DNA from: a virus
Reading direction: 5' to 3' (one strand)
Virus record (IMG/VR): IMGVR_UViG_3300046477_000271
Span: 1 to 49,341 of that record
Length of the DNA: 49,341 nucleotides
The position numbers and the translations under genes were made by a program. Below the pieces are notes generated by a model that searched no databases, was not told the origin of the DNA, and saw only the letters and a program-made list of their open reading frames with translations. The stretch's first letter is position 1; every line of letters begins with the position of its first letter. Shown in pieces: positions 32,400 through 40,283 of the stretch.

Positions 32400-33199
32400 A
32401 GCCTCGTCCCCTTCGCACTCACCGTCACTTCGATCTGTCCGTCGGGGCGGAGGATAGCCGGAGTAATTCCAAGACTTCCAGGGCCAAGTCGTTTTGCTGC
32501 TCCATAGCCACCAAAGTACCTAAGGTAACTAGGGGATATGATAACCACGCTGCTCCTACTAACCATGCGATCTGTTTGTTGGTCATAATCTGCCCGATAC
32601 ACGACATCAGCGATAGGCTGGTGCAAGTGACCAGTCCAGTACAAATCAGCACCCACCCAAGGCATATCCTTCCTCGCCGCATTTCGTTGTCCTCCTGGAC
32701 TCGCCGCCGCGCCCGTCCCATGATGCGCGTTGATGCGAAATTTCATCCCCCTCCACCGAATTGTACAGAAACAATAATCCGGGAAGTAATCGAGGCCCAC
32801 CTTATCGGCAAGCGCTCCGGCGATATCGAATCCGCTCACGCGCATCGTCCGAGCTTCGTGATTGCCAGGAATAGCGAACAGTAGCTTCTCCCTCATCTCC
32901 TCAAGGATCGCCGCTGACTCTTTGAACTGGATATTCGGGGTGCGGTCCTGACTATATATGCCTGGTGATCCCTCGACCACGTTTTCGAAAAAGTCTCCCC
33001 CATTCCAACCGATCGCATATTTTTCTTCCATGAACCATTTCCGGTGCTTCTTGAAAAGAGATGCGGCGTGGAGCGCATGGCCGTGATGGACATCATAGAA
33101 TGGTACAAGTTTAACGTGGGGCCATTGGTCGGGCACCGTCACAATCAACTCGGGAAACTCCGACTCGGGTCGCTCGATCTTAACCTTTTGTTTGGCCAC
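32396..33199 (-). CDS. calcineurin-like metallophosphoesterase
   Basis: The 267-residue protein shows the metal-binding motifs of the family in order: DVHHG (about 36-40), GGDFFEN (about 66-72), PGNHEAR (about 110-116), NAHHG (about 155-159) and GHLHQ (about 190-194). It probably hydrolyses phosphodiester or phosphomonoester bonds. Near the polymerase, a nuclease or nucleotide-processing role is likely. The start is GTG 33199, coupled to the small zinc gene upstream. Several phage relatives work as DNA repair nucleases, but the substrate cannot be read here. Confidence 0.82.
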   Translation of the reverse strand: MAKQKVKIERPESEFPELIVTVPDQWPHVKLVPFYDVHHGHALHAASLFKKHRKWFMEEKYAIGWNGGDFFENVVEGSPGIYSQDRTPNIQFKESAAILEEMREKLLFAIPGNHEARTMRVSGFDIAGALADKVGLDYFPDYCFCTIRWRGMKFRINAHHGTGAAASPGGQRNAARKDMPWVGADLYWTGHLHQPIADVVYRADYDQQTDRMVSRSSVVIISPSYLRYFGGYGAAKRLGPGSLGITPAILRPDGQIEVTVSAKGTRL

Positions 33200-33443
33200 G
33201 CCATCCCTTTCCCATGCTCAAGTTGAATTGTTCCAGACCAATCGCCCGATAAGCCGCGCGTAGGGGATTTTTTCGTTGCATCATCCGCTCACGGGAGTAA
33301 CGCAAATAATTCTCCTTCGTCCATTTCCGCTGATGACATGCTTTTATCACAGGCTGTGCATTAAAACACCGACAACAACGATAATCGTTGATTTTCAACC
33401 TTGACGCCATTACCGGACGTTCGTTGCAGATTCGGCATATCAC
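33180..33443 (-). CDS. small zinc-ribbon protein coupled to the polymerase
   Basis: From GTG 33443, overlapping the polymerase stop (GTGA), the 87-residue protein reads CRIC (residues 3-6) and CCRC (about 23-26), then a basic helical tail rich in Arg/Lys/Tyr. This is a small treble clef or zinc ribbon with a nucleic-acid-binding tail. It might be a polymerase partner or a reduced endonuclease. The longer upstream frame is antisense-like shadow of the polymerase. Confidence 0.55.
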   Translation of the reverse strand: MICRICNERPVMASRLKINDYRCCRCFNAQPVIKACHQRKWTKENYLRYSRERMMQRKNPLRAAYRAIGLEQFNLSMGKGWRGQTKG

Positions 33444-35830
33444 CCGACCGTTCGCATCTCCGCCAGATTCGGCCCGATCTTGCACTCCGCGCCGATCGCC
33501 AGTCCCCCTAGCAACGGGTGGGGCATCTGCATCACCTCTAGCAGTTTGTGGGCAGCCCACTCCCCTTGCTCGACCGGAACCTCGAGGATGATTGAGTCGT
33601 GTACGATCCACCTTAGCCATTTCAATAGAGTATCGCTGAAGGTGTTGGAAATTTCAAGCAAAAAATCCGTCTGAATCGCGCTGGCGGTAGCCTGGGGCCG
33701 GAACGCCACGCACCTCTTGGCATCATCCCCCATCACCCATTGCCCATTCGAGTAATGGAACACGTCGTAAAAATAGTGCCGATACTTCCAGGGAATCTCC
33801 AGATAACGCTCCTTATGCGCCTGTTCGAGCGTCTGTTGCTGCCATTTCCTCACGTCTTGGCCGGCGGGAGTCGAAAAATAAAACTTCTGCAACTCCCTCG
33901 CGGTTTTTAGCGAAGCAAATGTATCAGGATACTCCTCGACAATCCGTTGTGGAGTGCCCATGTAATTGCTAAGGTGTACCACCCGCTTAATCTGGTCGTA
34001 AAGTGGCTCATCTTTGCTCACTTTCCGCCCAGCGTATTCGCTGGCAAGCCATTTATGAACTCCTGACTTGGCGAGGTTGATATATCGTTCGGAACCTGCA
34101 TAAAAGCCCACAAGAACCGCTTCGATCGCACTGCTGTCCGACTCCACCAATATATTTCCGGGCGCTGCGATAACCATTCGCCTAAACTCTTGCGCCAGAT
34201 CATTCCGCTTAGGTACGGTTTGCACGTTTGGATCACGAGCACTCTTGCGCCAAGTCGAAGGATGAAAACTGAATGTTGTGTGTACACGTCCGTCCTCCTT
34301 GCAATCCCACATATAAGCGTCTATTAACTTGGCCCGCTCCCGGTAGTCGAGGATCGTTCGGAAGATCGGGTTCTTCTTAACTAACTTTTTGAGGTGCTTC
34401 GCTTCGGTCGATTCCTTGTCGGCACCTTTGGCATGGGGCATCTTGAGTCCAAGGTGCAGGATGAGATTCTTAACTTGTAAAGAACTTCCGGGGTTAAAAT
34501 GTAGAGTCTTTTGCCAAACTCCAGCACCTCCCAACTCTCCTCTAACTTCAACCACTCCAGTAAGGTCTTTAGGCGCGCGCTTGTAAATCTTTTTGGGCTT
34601 AACTTCGTCCGGGACTTGCGCCTGCAACTTTTCGAGTGCTTCGTCACGTTCAGCCTCCAGCCTTGACTTAAACTTTGATTGGTGGTCGAGGTCAAGCATC
34701 ACCCCCGCCTCCGACATCCTCACGAGGATCGGGAACGTATCCATGCAATGCCGCTCGAACGCCTGCCACCTCCCCTCGCTCTCAAGTTGGGCGCGGATGC
34801 CGAGGTAGGTGTCCATTGTGATCGCGCTGTCAAGAGCAGAATAACGCGCCGGAGCTGCGCTTGAGAGCATTTTCCATGGCTCAAGGCAGGTAAAGAGGGG
34901 CGCCACGAACCCTAACGCTTTGGGGAGATCGCTTTGAAGGAAATGCCACGCAAACATAGCATCGACCACTTTTCCATTAATAGTGACTCCGTTCGCCAGA
35001 AGTCTCGGAAGATCAAACGCCTGATTCCAAAATATGACTTCCCCAGCCTGATCCAGCACTCGCCGGGCCAAATCAATATATGGGGGTTGCCAGGGTAAGG
35101 AGATTGCCGTCCCTTGACGATTAGAAAACGAAATTCGAACAATCGTATAACTCGCGTCTTCCCGCTCATCCTCATCCTCCTCCCCCTTATCGGGTGTTGG
35201 TGTTTCGATGTCGCACACAAGTGGATCATGGCCCGCGCAAAAGTATGCCTCGGCCTCGGCGAGCGAACAATCCATCCACAGGTTGTAATCCTTCGGCTTC
35301 TCATCCCTTTGCGCTACATCCAATGCCCTCTTCACAGCGTAGCACCAAAGCCCACTCAACTTTTGCTGGCCCCGCTGGATGAACGAGGGATGGAAAGTGG
35401 GGATGGCTGGGATCCCGTAAGCGGTGGGGATGTAGTAAGCGTTATGCTTCTCGATCCCGGTCATGCCCGTGATCCGCCTGAGCGCGGTGTTGCCCATCGG
35501 GACTATCGCCTTCGGCTGCATCCTCGCAATGAGGTCGTCAAGGTAAGGCCGACATTGCTCCTGTGCGAGGCCGACCTCTGGCCCCTTCCCCTCGGCCCAT
35601 CCGGGAAAAGGTGCCCGGCACCAGAACGAGTTGGCGATCGTAAACTGCTCGCGGCTCGCTCCGATCCTTCGGAGCTGGCGGTCGATGAAATAGGAGGTGG
35701 AGGAGGTGAACACGCTATCGATGTCGCCCAGGAGCATCACCTTGTTCGTCCCGTTCCCCGTGTGGGGGATGAACTGTTGCCCCTTTTCTTCCATCGGGCA
35801 GCCCCGGCAATTTGATCCCTGGACGGTCAC
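33440..35830 (-). CDS. UDG-like/3'-5' exonuclease/family A DNA polymerase fusion
   Basis: The 796-residue enzyme has three parts. Residues 1-175 resemble family 4 uracil-DNA glycosylase, with four cysteines for an iron-sulfur cluster (8, 11, 71, 93) and HPS (147-149); the usual GEAPG catalytic loop is replaced by GDIDS. Residues 200-345 form a DnaQ-like exonuclease (DIE at 207-209, NQAFD at 269-273, YxxxD at 330-334). Residues 360-796 form the family A polymerase, with motif A Asp565 (SDSSAIE), motif B around 612-626 and motif C HDS (744-746). It is the replicative polymerase candidate. The start is GTG after GGGAGA. Confidence 0.9.
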   Translation of the reverse strand: MTVQGSNCRGCPMEEKGQQFIPHTGNGTNKVMLLGDIDSVFTSSTSYFIDRQLRRIGASREQFTIANSFWCRAPFPGWAEGKGPEVGLAQEQCRPYLDDLIARMQPKAIVPMGNTALRRITGMTGIEKHNAYYIPTAYGIPAIPTFHPSFIQRGQQKLSGLWCYAVKRALDVAQRDEKPKDYNLWMDCSLAEAEAYFCAGHDPLVCDIETPTPDKGEEDEDEREDASYTIVRISFSNRQGTAISLPWQPPYIDLARRVLDQAGEVIFWNQAFDLPRLLANGVTINGKVVDAMFAWHFLQSDLPKALGFVAPLFTCLEPWKMLSSAAPARYSALDSAITMDTYLGIRAQLESEGRWQAFERHCMDTFPILVRMSEAGVMLDLDHQSKFKSRLEAERDEALEKLQAQVPDEVKPKKIYKRAPKDLTGVVEVRGELGGAGVWQKTLHFNPGSSLQVKNLILHLGLKMPHAKGADKESTEAKHLKKLVKKNPIFRTILDYRERAKLIDAYMWDCKEDGRVHTTFSFHPSTWRKSARDPNVQTVPKRNDLAQEFRRMVIAAPGNILVESDSSAIEAVLVGFYAGSERYINLAKSGVHKWLASEYAGRKVSKDEPLYDQIKRVVHLSNYMGTPQRIVEEYPDTFASLKTARELQKFYFSTPAGQDVRKWQQQTLEQAHKERYLEIPWKYRHYFYDVFHYSNGQWVMGDDAKRCVAFRPQATASAIQTDFLLEISNTFSDTLLKWLRWIVHDSIILEVPVEQGEWAAHKLLEVMQMPHPLLGGLAIGAECKIGPNLAEMRTVG

Positions 35831-35860
35831 TTAATCTCCCTTGTCCTGCATCCCTGCTGA

Positions 35861-36187
35861 TTAAATAATCTCTTCCGCTCCAGCCAGAATCCATTTCCCC
35901 GTTTCGGTCCATTCAACAAAATGACGAAAACATCCTTGGTAATACTTAAGACCCGTATCTTTTAACAGATGGGCGTCAATTTTATCCTTGAATTGCAGTA
36001 TCCATCCCTTAAAGTGTCCGCCGCCCCTCTGTTTCTTCCCAATCAATGCGCGCCGTAAATTCGCCTCATATACCCCCAACCACGAATTACATTGAACGCA
36101 AAGTAATCCCCGAATCATCCCCGTCCAATGATTATGGTCGCAGCACAGATCAGTTTTGATTCCGCAAATCCCGCAACGATGTTCCAT
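35861..36187 (-). CDS. HNH endonuclease, recombination endonuclease VII type
   Basis: The 108-residue protein starts with HRCGICG (CxxC), then CCDHNH and GLLCVQCN, the endonuclease VII zinc and His-Me core, followed by a helical basic tail. I prefer ATG 36187. The frame is open to 36238, but the extra residues lie in the inverted repeat. It sits between the structured non-coding region and the polymerase gene, as homing endonucleases often do. A second, distinct member lies at 22935. Confidence 0.82.
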   Translation of the reverse strand: MEHRCGICGIKTDLCCDHNHWTGMIRGLLCVQCNSWLGVYEANLRRALIGKKQRGGGHFKGWILQFKDKIDAHLLKDTGLKYYQGCFRHFVEWTETGKWILAGAEEII

Positions 36188-36202
36188 ATTGTCTCGGATG
36201 CC

Positions 36203-36369
36203 TGCTTGCCAACTTACACACAGTTTCCAGAACCCCACAATCTACGTGGACTTTTCGATTCGCTCATGCTTTCTGTGTGACCGGACCGAGTTGGCAACGG
36301 TTTCCCGGATTTGGATGTCAACATGAGCGATCGGGTTCTCACTTCTGTGTGTAAGTTGGCCAACAAGCA
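36203..36369 (+). repeat. inverted repeat with internal degenerate copy
   Basis: 36203-36223 is the reverse complement of 36345-36369 apart from a four-base insertion. A shorter pair (CGCTCATG at 36261-36268, CATGAGCG at 36322-36329) lies inside it. A third, degenerate copy of the motif (CTGTGTG, then AGTTGGC) runs from 36272 to 36297. The right arm contains the palindrome GTTGGCCAAC. Nothing here is coding with confidence. It may be a protein-binding or origin-like element, or part of an RNA hairpin. Confidence 0.6.
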
Positions 36370-36384
36370 TTCGAACATCCATAC

Positions 36385-36409
36385 GATAAAAATGCCGGTC
36401 TTTCCCGGC
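36385..36409 (-). terminator. rho-independent terminator
   Basis: On the minus strand, GCCGG-GAAAGA-CCGGC is followed by ATTTTTAT: a five-base-pair GC stem, a six-base loop and a T-run. It would end leftward transcripts coming from the SSB-like gene or from the structured RNA region just upstream. The stem is short, but the T-run is convincing. Confidence 0.6.
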
Positions 36410-36627
36410 TGTCACCGCTCGGCATCGAGATTCCGGCTAGGGCGGTTCAGCTTCCGCTTTCTCTGCTCGACTCAGGGCGCCATAGTCCAACGGGACTATC
36501 CCGGCGCATCCTTTAACACACTTTCGTGTGGTCCCGTAAGGAGAAGTTCGAAAGGGAGCCACCGCCAACTCCTGATGGCTCCCCCGATCACCCTCTCCCA
36601 GCGCGGTAGAGGGGTGAAACCTTGCGC
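36385..36627 (-). ncRNA. candidate structured RNA between SSB-like gene and terminator
   Basis: The 240 bases after the SSB-like stop hold no coding frame of note but a dense chain of stem-loops, read on the minus strand. They are 36616-36608/36596-36589 (one bulge), 36583-36576/36561-36554 (eight pairs), 36530-36526/36521-36517, and 36507-36492/36488-36477 (seven plus five pairs). Three more are 36457-36454/36445-36442, 36429-36426/36421-36418 and the terminator stem. Ending exactly at a terminator suggests a discrete RNA or structured 3' end. I could not match it to tRNA or any family I know, and GC-rich DNA gives chance hairpins. Confidence 0.4.
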
Positions 36628-37293
36628 TTAAGCTCCCGCCGTCGAGGACTGCTTCGCAATACGGAACCTCGTGATTTCGAGATTCCCATAACGCTCCTCA
36701 CCAGTTGTTGGATCGGCGACGGTCATTGCAAATTGACCATCAGCGGTGCGGGGCCAGGGCTTCGTCGTGTAACCGCCGGCCTTCGTCGGCGTCCGAACCT
36801 TGCTCGCGTTCGTTTTAAACACGACCAATGCCTCCTTGAACGCCACGGTCCACCCAAAGTCCGCCAACCCTGCTGCCCGTCCGTCCGCTTGCTGCAAAGT
36901 GCGAACGATTGCCTGATTAAAGTCGCCCGTTTCTTGGCGATTCTGCTCATACACTTCCTGGAGTTCGAGCGACCGGATCAACTCCCCGATCGATGAGTTG
37001 TTCATCTTATCGTTCTTGAACGTGTTGGCGCGTTGAAAGTTGATCTTCCGCGTGGTCCCGTTTACATCCACTTCGGCGATGAAATTGACCGATAGGTGCT
37101 TCTTGCCTGCGATCTCCACCACTCCGAACGGATCGGTGTCGGCGAGCCGGAACATAAACGCCTTGGGAGGATTATCCTTTCCGCCCGTGGGCGCGAATGC
37201 CGGAGGGAATGCCCCACTCTCCGGCGCGTTAAAGTTAATATCCTGCGGTACTTCCTCCTGCGCGAGTCCTTGCAATACTTCGTCGAGGTTCAT
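36628..37293 (-). CDS. putative single-stranded DNA-binding protein
   Basis: The 221-residue protein has a beta-rich core (about 40-95, 140-215), an acidic start, and no enzyme motif. Position directly downstream of a P-loop ATPase and close to a Cas4/RecB-like nuclease and polymerase fits a phage SSB or recombination mediator. AAAGGAG precedes the ATG. Sequence alone does not prove an OB fold. Confidence 0.5.
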   Translation of the reverse strand: MNLDEVLQGLAQEEVPQDINFNAPESGAFPPAFAPTGGKDNPPKAFMFRLADTDPFGVVEIAGKKHLSVNFIAEVDVNGTTRKINFQRANTFKNDKMNNSSIGELIRSLELQEVYEQNRQETGDFNQAIVRTLQQADGRAAGLADFGWTVAFKEALVVFKTNASKVRTPTKAGGYTTKPWPRTADGQFAMTVADPTTGEERYGNLEITRFRIAKQSSTAGA

Positions 37294-37322
37294 TATGATG
37301 CTCCTTTTAGTTTGAGTCAGAT

Positions 37323-38270
37323 TTAAGACTTTGCAATAATTGGTGACTGCAACCCCTTCGCTTCATCCTGCAACTTGTCGATCAACTGGTAGAACGCCTT
37401 TAGATCGGGTGCCATCACGGGCGGCACCTTATCCCACAACCTCTTGTCGATCCTCGTCTTGGCCATATACACGAGCTTCGTGGGATCGTTTTGCTTCTGG
37501 TGCGACCGGGTAAACAGGTAAGGGGAAGCCATCCTCACCTTCACCTTCGTCCCCGCCACATCCGTCTCGACCTCCTTCTCAATGAAGTCAAGGTGGAGGA
37601 TATTTCCAAACCACGGTCCACACACTCCCGTTAGCGCTTGGCCGATGAAGTCCGGGCCGCCGATCGGCCTTTTCCCTTCATCCGACCCTTTTGTTTCGAG
37701 GGCCGTCCATTCAGCCGGCACTGGGAGCATGGCTGAGTTTCGAATGAACTCCTTAATGCGAGCCTGAACTCCTCCATAGTCTGATCGACCTGTGAATCGT
37801 CGGATATAGTCCCCAGACCGTATAAATGAATCTTTCGGCATTTCGGGCACTCGAACACCAGTTGCCACGATGCTATCCGACGCTTGAACATATTTCACCG
37901 CCCCCTCGTGAAAGGTCATCATCATCTGGCACCAGCTCGTTGCCCCATCAAACAACAACGCGCTCACCTTATCCATCGGCCCATATACCAGCTTCGACTT
38001 CGTATCCTCGGGATTAGCGGGCCACCACCCTCTCGACAATTTATCCATATCTTCGATCATCGTATCCCCGCGTTCGGAGGTGAGGACAAATGGGATCACG
38101 GTCCCGTTATCGACGAGGTGCTGAATCGACCCATACCCCCCGGTGTCACTGAACACTCCCCGGACGGGCTTCTGAAATTTCTCGGCGTAATACTCGGCGG
38201 CATCACCCAGCCTACTCGTTTTCGTGGTGCCCGTATCACCATAAAGTAAATTTACTTTTAAGTTACTCAA
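37323..38270 (-). CDS. P-loop ATPase, Sak4/RecA-like recombinase candidate
   Basis: Starting at TTG 38270 (CAGGAG six bases upstream; TTGA overlap with the preceding stop), the 315-residue protein has an early Walker A GDTGTTKTS (about residues 11-19) and a Walker B-like ALLFDGA (about 104-110). The N-terminal P-loop and the company of SSB-like and Cas4-like genes fit Sak4-type single-strand annealing or RecA-core ATPases. The first 40 bases are AT-rich like the adjoining endonuclease gene. The annotated ATG further upstream would run through that endonuclease gene. Confidence 0.7.
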   Translation of the reverse strand: MSNLKVNLLYGDTGTTKTSRLGDAAEYYAEKFQKPVRGVFSDTGGYGSIQHLVDNGTVIPFVLTSERGDTMIEDMDKLSRGWWPANPEDTKSKLVYGPMDKVSALLFDGATSWCQMMMTFHEGAVKYVQASDSIVATGVRVPEMPKDSFIRSGDYIRRFTGRSDYGGVQARIKEFIRNSAMLPVPAEWTALETKGSDEGKRPIGGPDFIGQALTGVCGPWFGNILHLDFIEKEVETDVAGTKVKVRMASPYLFTRSHQKQNDPTKLVYMAKTRIDKRLWDKVPPVMAPDLKAFYQLIDKLQDEAKGLQSPIIAKS

Positions 38271-38737
38271 TTCGTTCTCCTGTTGTGACGTTGTTGCAAC
38301 GGCGTGGCCCATCTACAATTACCACGTTCGTAATTTCCATCGTTGTTTATTCGATCAATGCTGGTACCGATTGGACGTTCTCCCATGTCAGTTAAGAAGT
38401 GTTTAAAATTCTTCCAACGTTTACTAACTTTGATTCCCCGACCGCCGTAATTCTTCCAGCACTCTAATTTTGAATTAGTACAACGTTGCCACATTCGGGA
38501 CCAACTTTGATAAGTGCGCGATACATTTCCGCCCGAACTATGACCATGTTGAGGGTGATTTTGACCAATATGAGAGCATCCACAACTATTAGATTGTCTC
38601 CCAAAATTGCCTGATGAAATGATTGGCATTTTCCCACAATCACACAAACAAAGCCACATGATTCTACGATGAATGTTTTTACCAACTGACCATTGAGCAA
38701 TCAACTTTCCAGCACGTTTATTGGTTAGATCATTCAT
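38267..38737 (-). CDS. HNH-type homing endonuclease with AP2/NUMOD-like features
   Basis: The 156-residue protein has an N-terminal Cys-rich part (WLCLCDCGK, SCGC). A YGGRGIKVSKRW block follows, and then SIDRINNDGNYERGNCRWAT, a sequence I know from many free-standing phage HNH-like endonucleases. It is AT-rich and sits between the ATPase and nuclease genes with overlaps at both ends, so it is a mobile insertion that keeps translational coupling. Confidence 0.8.
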   Translation of the reverse strand: MNDLTNKRAGKLIAQWSVGKNIHRRIMWLCLCDCGKMPIISSGNFGRQSNSCGCSHIGQNHPQHGHSSGGNVSRTYQSWSRMWQRCTNSKLECWKNYGGRGIKVSKRWKNFKHFLTDMGERPIGTSIDRINNDGNYERGNCRWATPLQQRHNRRTN

Positions 38738-39911
38738 TAATAGGGTGATTCAACTTTCTGGGTTCCCATTGTTCATCCTCTGGGTCCACGTTTTCAAAAC
38801 AGATGCCAAAAAACTCACACTTCCCAGGCCAGAGACAATTCCCGCTGCTGGTGGACATTGGGAATACAGCATCTATCTTTAATTCACCCATTTCCACATG
38901 TTCCCCGTTATCTCGAATATCAAATTCATTACAAATAACCGCTGTTTTCCAACTCTCCACCTGCGCGTCATTGCGAAGGATTGGCTGGAGCTGCACCACG
39001 CATTCCTCCAACAGGGCGGGATCTTCGACCGAGAGGCGATCAATCCATGCCCCCACTCCCCCCGGATAGTGCATCCACACCTCCCTCTTAACCCATCCCT
39101 TCCCCAGACGATGATTGCCTGTATCATCCGTCCACTCATACCGGGCGGTCCAATCCCCTCTTGGATGCAGCTTGCCGCTTTCATTCTTCCATGCCCAGAT
39201 CAGGGGATTGTTGTGATACCACTGCCCACTCCCCTTTGGATACTCCAGCGTCTCTCCCTTGACGAGGCCGAGGATGATGACTCCCGATAGTTTATATTCA
39301 GGGACAATCTGGCTTACCCCAAACTTTGCTGCTTCTTCGCATCGTTTGAGTGATTCCGCATTCAATCTCGCCTCAACCGCCACCACCTCACTGAGCGTTT
39401 GCTGATCAATCGGCCATTGCTCGCGCCACCTTTGATCGGCGCGTTTGGTCGTCTTCAAATTGATGATGAATAACGCCCCATCGCTCTTGCGCCTGACCTG
39501 AAGATCGGGCCGGGATTGCCACATCAAGCCTGGAGCGAGTTCGATCTGCTCCTCCCGCTCGATTGCCAGGACCTCATACATTTCGATAAACTGAGCGTAT
39601 TGCGAACTGTGCCACGCCCGCCCTAGCGCCTCGATTAGCGCCTTTTGCTCGGAAACAAGATAAATTGCACGATCATCACTACATTCAAAGCCAGTGAAAA
39701 CGCTAAGGCCATCATTAACAGATTCGTCAATTGGGCGTCCATTGAGTAATCCCTCCACGACCGTATGCACCCCGGTCCCCGTCAACAGGGGGAAAACTTC
39801 GCGTCCGGTCCTCTTGCGCTGAATCCCCCGGCCCCGATACTCATACCCCCAATATCGCTTACGGAGACATTTCTCAGCCACGCTCCGGCTCGTATTGCTC
39901 GCGTATATCAC
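38730..39911 (-). CDS. PD-(D/E)XK nuclease, Cas4/RecB-like
   Basis: From GTG 39911 (GGGAGGA upstream), the 393-residue protein has Cys15, a GTGVHTVVEG motif (His50), RPD (134-136) and INLKTTK (150-156), the RecB/Cas4 nuclease layout. Near the C-terminus is a C-x5-C-x5-C cluster that, with Cys15, could hold an iron-sulfur cluster. The acidic residue normally before LK is Asn here. It probably processes DNA ends for recombination. The 3' part is AT-rich towards the adjoining HNH gene. Confidence 0.78.
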   Translation of the reverse strand: MIYASNTSRSVAEKCLRKRYWGYEYRGRGIQRKRTGREVFPLLTGTGVHTVVEGLLNGRPIDESVNDGLSVFTGFECSDDRAIYLVSEQKALIEALGRAWHSSQYAQFIEMYEVLAIEREEQIELAPGLMWQSRPDLQVRRKSDGALFIINLKTTKRADQRWREQWPIDQQTLSEVVAVEARLNAESLKRCEEAAKFGVSQIVPEYKLSGVIILGLVKGETLEYPKGSGQWYHNNPLIWAWKNESGKLHPRGDWTARYEWTDDTGNHRLGKGWVKREVWMHYPGGVGAWIDRLSVEDPALLEECVVQLQPILRNDAQVESWKTAVICNEFDIRDNGEHVEMGELKIDAVFPMSTSSGNCLWPGKCEFFGICFENVDPEDEQWEPRKLNHPINE

Positions 39912-39997
39912 CGATTCCTCCCAATGTACGCTAGGGTGACAAACATCCCACAAGCCCCCACGAACATCCCCACAATGAAAATCGCCAGAGTGCTCAC
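39908..39997 (-). CDS. 29-residue membrane peptide
   Basis: The GTG-started frame has almost pure hydrophobic residues (3-24) and a basic end. It is linked by GTGA overlaps to the genes on both sides, and GAGGGG precedes it. Such tiny membrane peptides are frequent in this genome. Function unknown. Confidence 0.5.
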   Translation of the reverse strand: MSTLAIFIVGMFVGACGMFVTLAYIGRNR

Positions 39998-40248
39998 GAT
40001 CCCCTCACAATCACTGGATGCTTGAGATCTCGGTGCCAATAACAGGTAATGGTGTCGATTTCAAGGGCGAAGATGCGGATACTCCCAGGGGAGGTCGGCC
40101 CCGTTTCCCCGCCCGCCAGGGCCTCGAATGGGTCGCCCGCCGCTTTCTCAACTTGTCGAGCCTTCGATGTTTGGCGCATAGCCGGGCCGGGCCGCACACT
40201 GCCCCGCACCTTACGCACTCCCCCCGGAGGAGACGATTTTGCAACCAT
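39994..40248 (-). CDS. 84-residue hypothetical protein, first SD-led gene of operon
   Basis: The basic N-terminus (1-40) is probably disordered and the C-terminus has beta strands (SIRIFALEIDTITCYW). AGGTGG lies eight bases upstream and the stop overlaps the next start (GTGA), so this frame is part of the coupled chain. It overlaps 40011-40274 almost fully in another frame; one or both may be translated. Confidence 0.5.
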   Translation of the reverse strand: MVAKSSPPGGVRKVRGSVRPGPAMRQTSKARQVEKAAGDPFEALAGGETGPTSPGSIRIFALEIDTITCYWHRDLKHPVIVRGS

Positions 40249-40274
40249 TGCGGCACCACCTTTTGTTTTTCCAT
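40011..40274 (-). CDS. overlapping zinc-ribbon frame, possibly leaderless
   Basis: The 87-residue frame reads ECVRCGAVCG and LCAKH, a plausible zinc site, followed by a basic region that becomes low-complexity. Its ATG lies only about three bases from the predicted transcription start of the promoter at 40284-40312, so it would need leaderless initiation. The competing frame at 40248 has a ribosome-binding site. It is kept as an alternative reading. Confidence 0.4.
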   Translation of the reverse strand: MEKQKVVPQWLQNRLLRGECVRCGAVCGPARLCAKHRRLDKLRKRRATHSRPWRAGKRGRPPLGVSASSPLKSTPLPVIGTEISSIQ

Positions 40275-40283
40275 GATTTTCCC

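Noticed and set aside
35114-35815. 233-codon plus-strand open frame opposite the polymerase
   Set aside because: Antisense to well-supported exonuclease and UDG-like motifs; no start signal.
35861-36400. Group I intron carrying the HNH gene
   Set aside because: The polymerase frame is complete from its own start, the upstream gene is complete too, and no convincing P7/P3 core was seen, so there is nothing to splice.
36470-36585. tRNA-like stretch with GTTCGAA and paired arms
   Set aside because: The bases around GTTCGAA do not form a T-stem, no seven-pair acceptor stem closes it, and no anticodon loop is found; kept only as part of the structured region.
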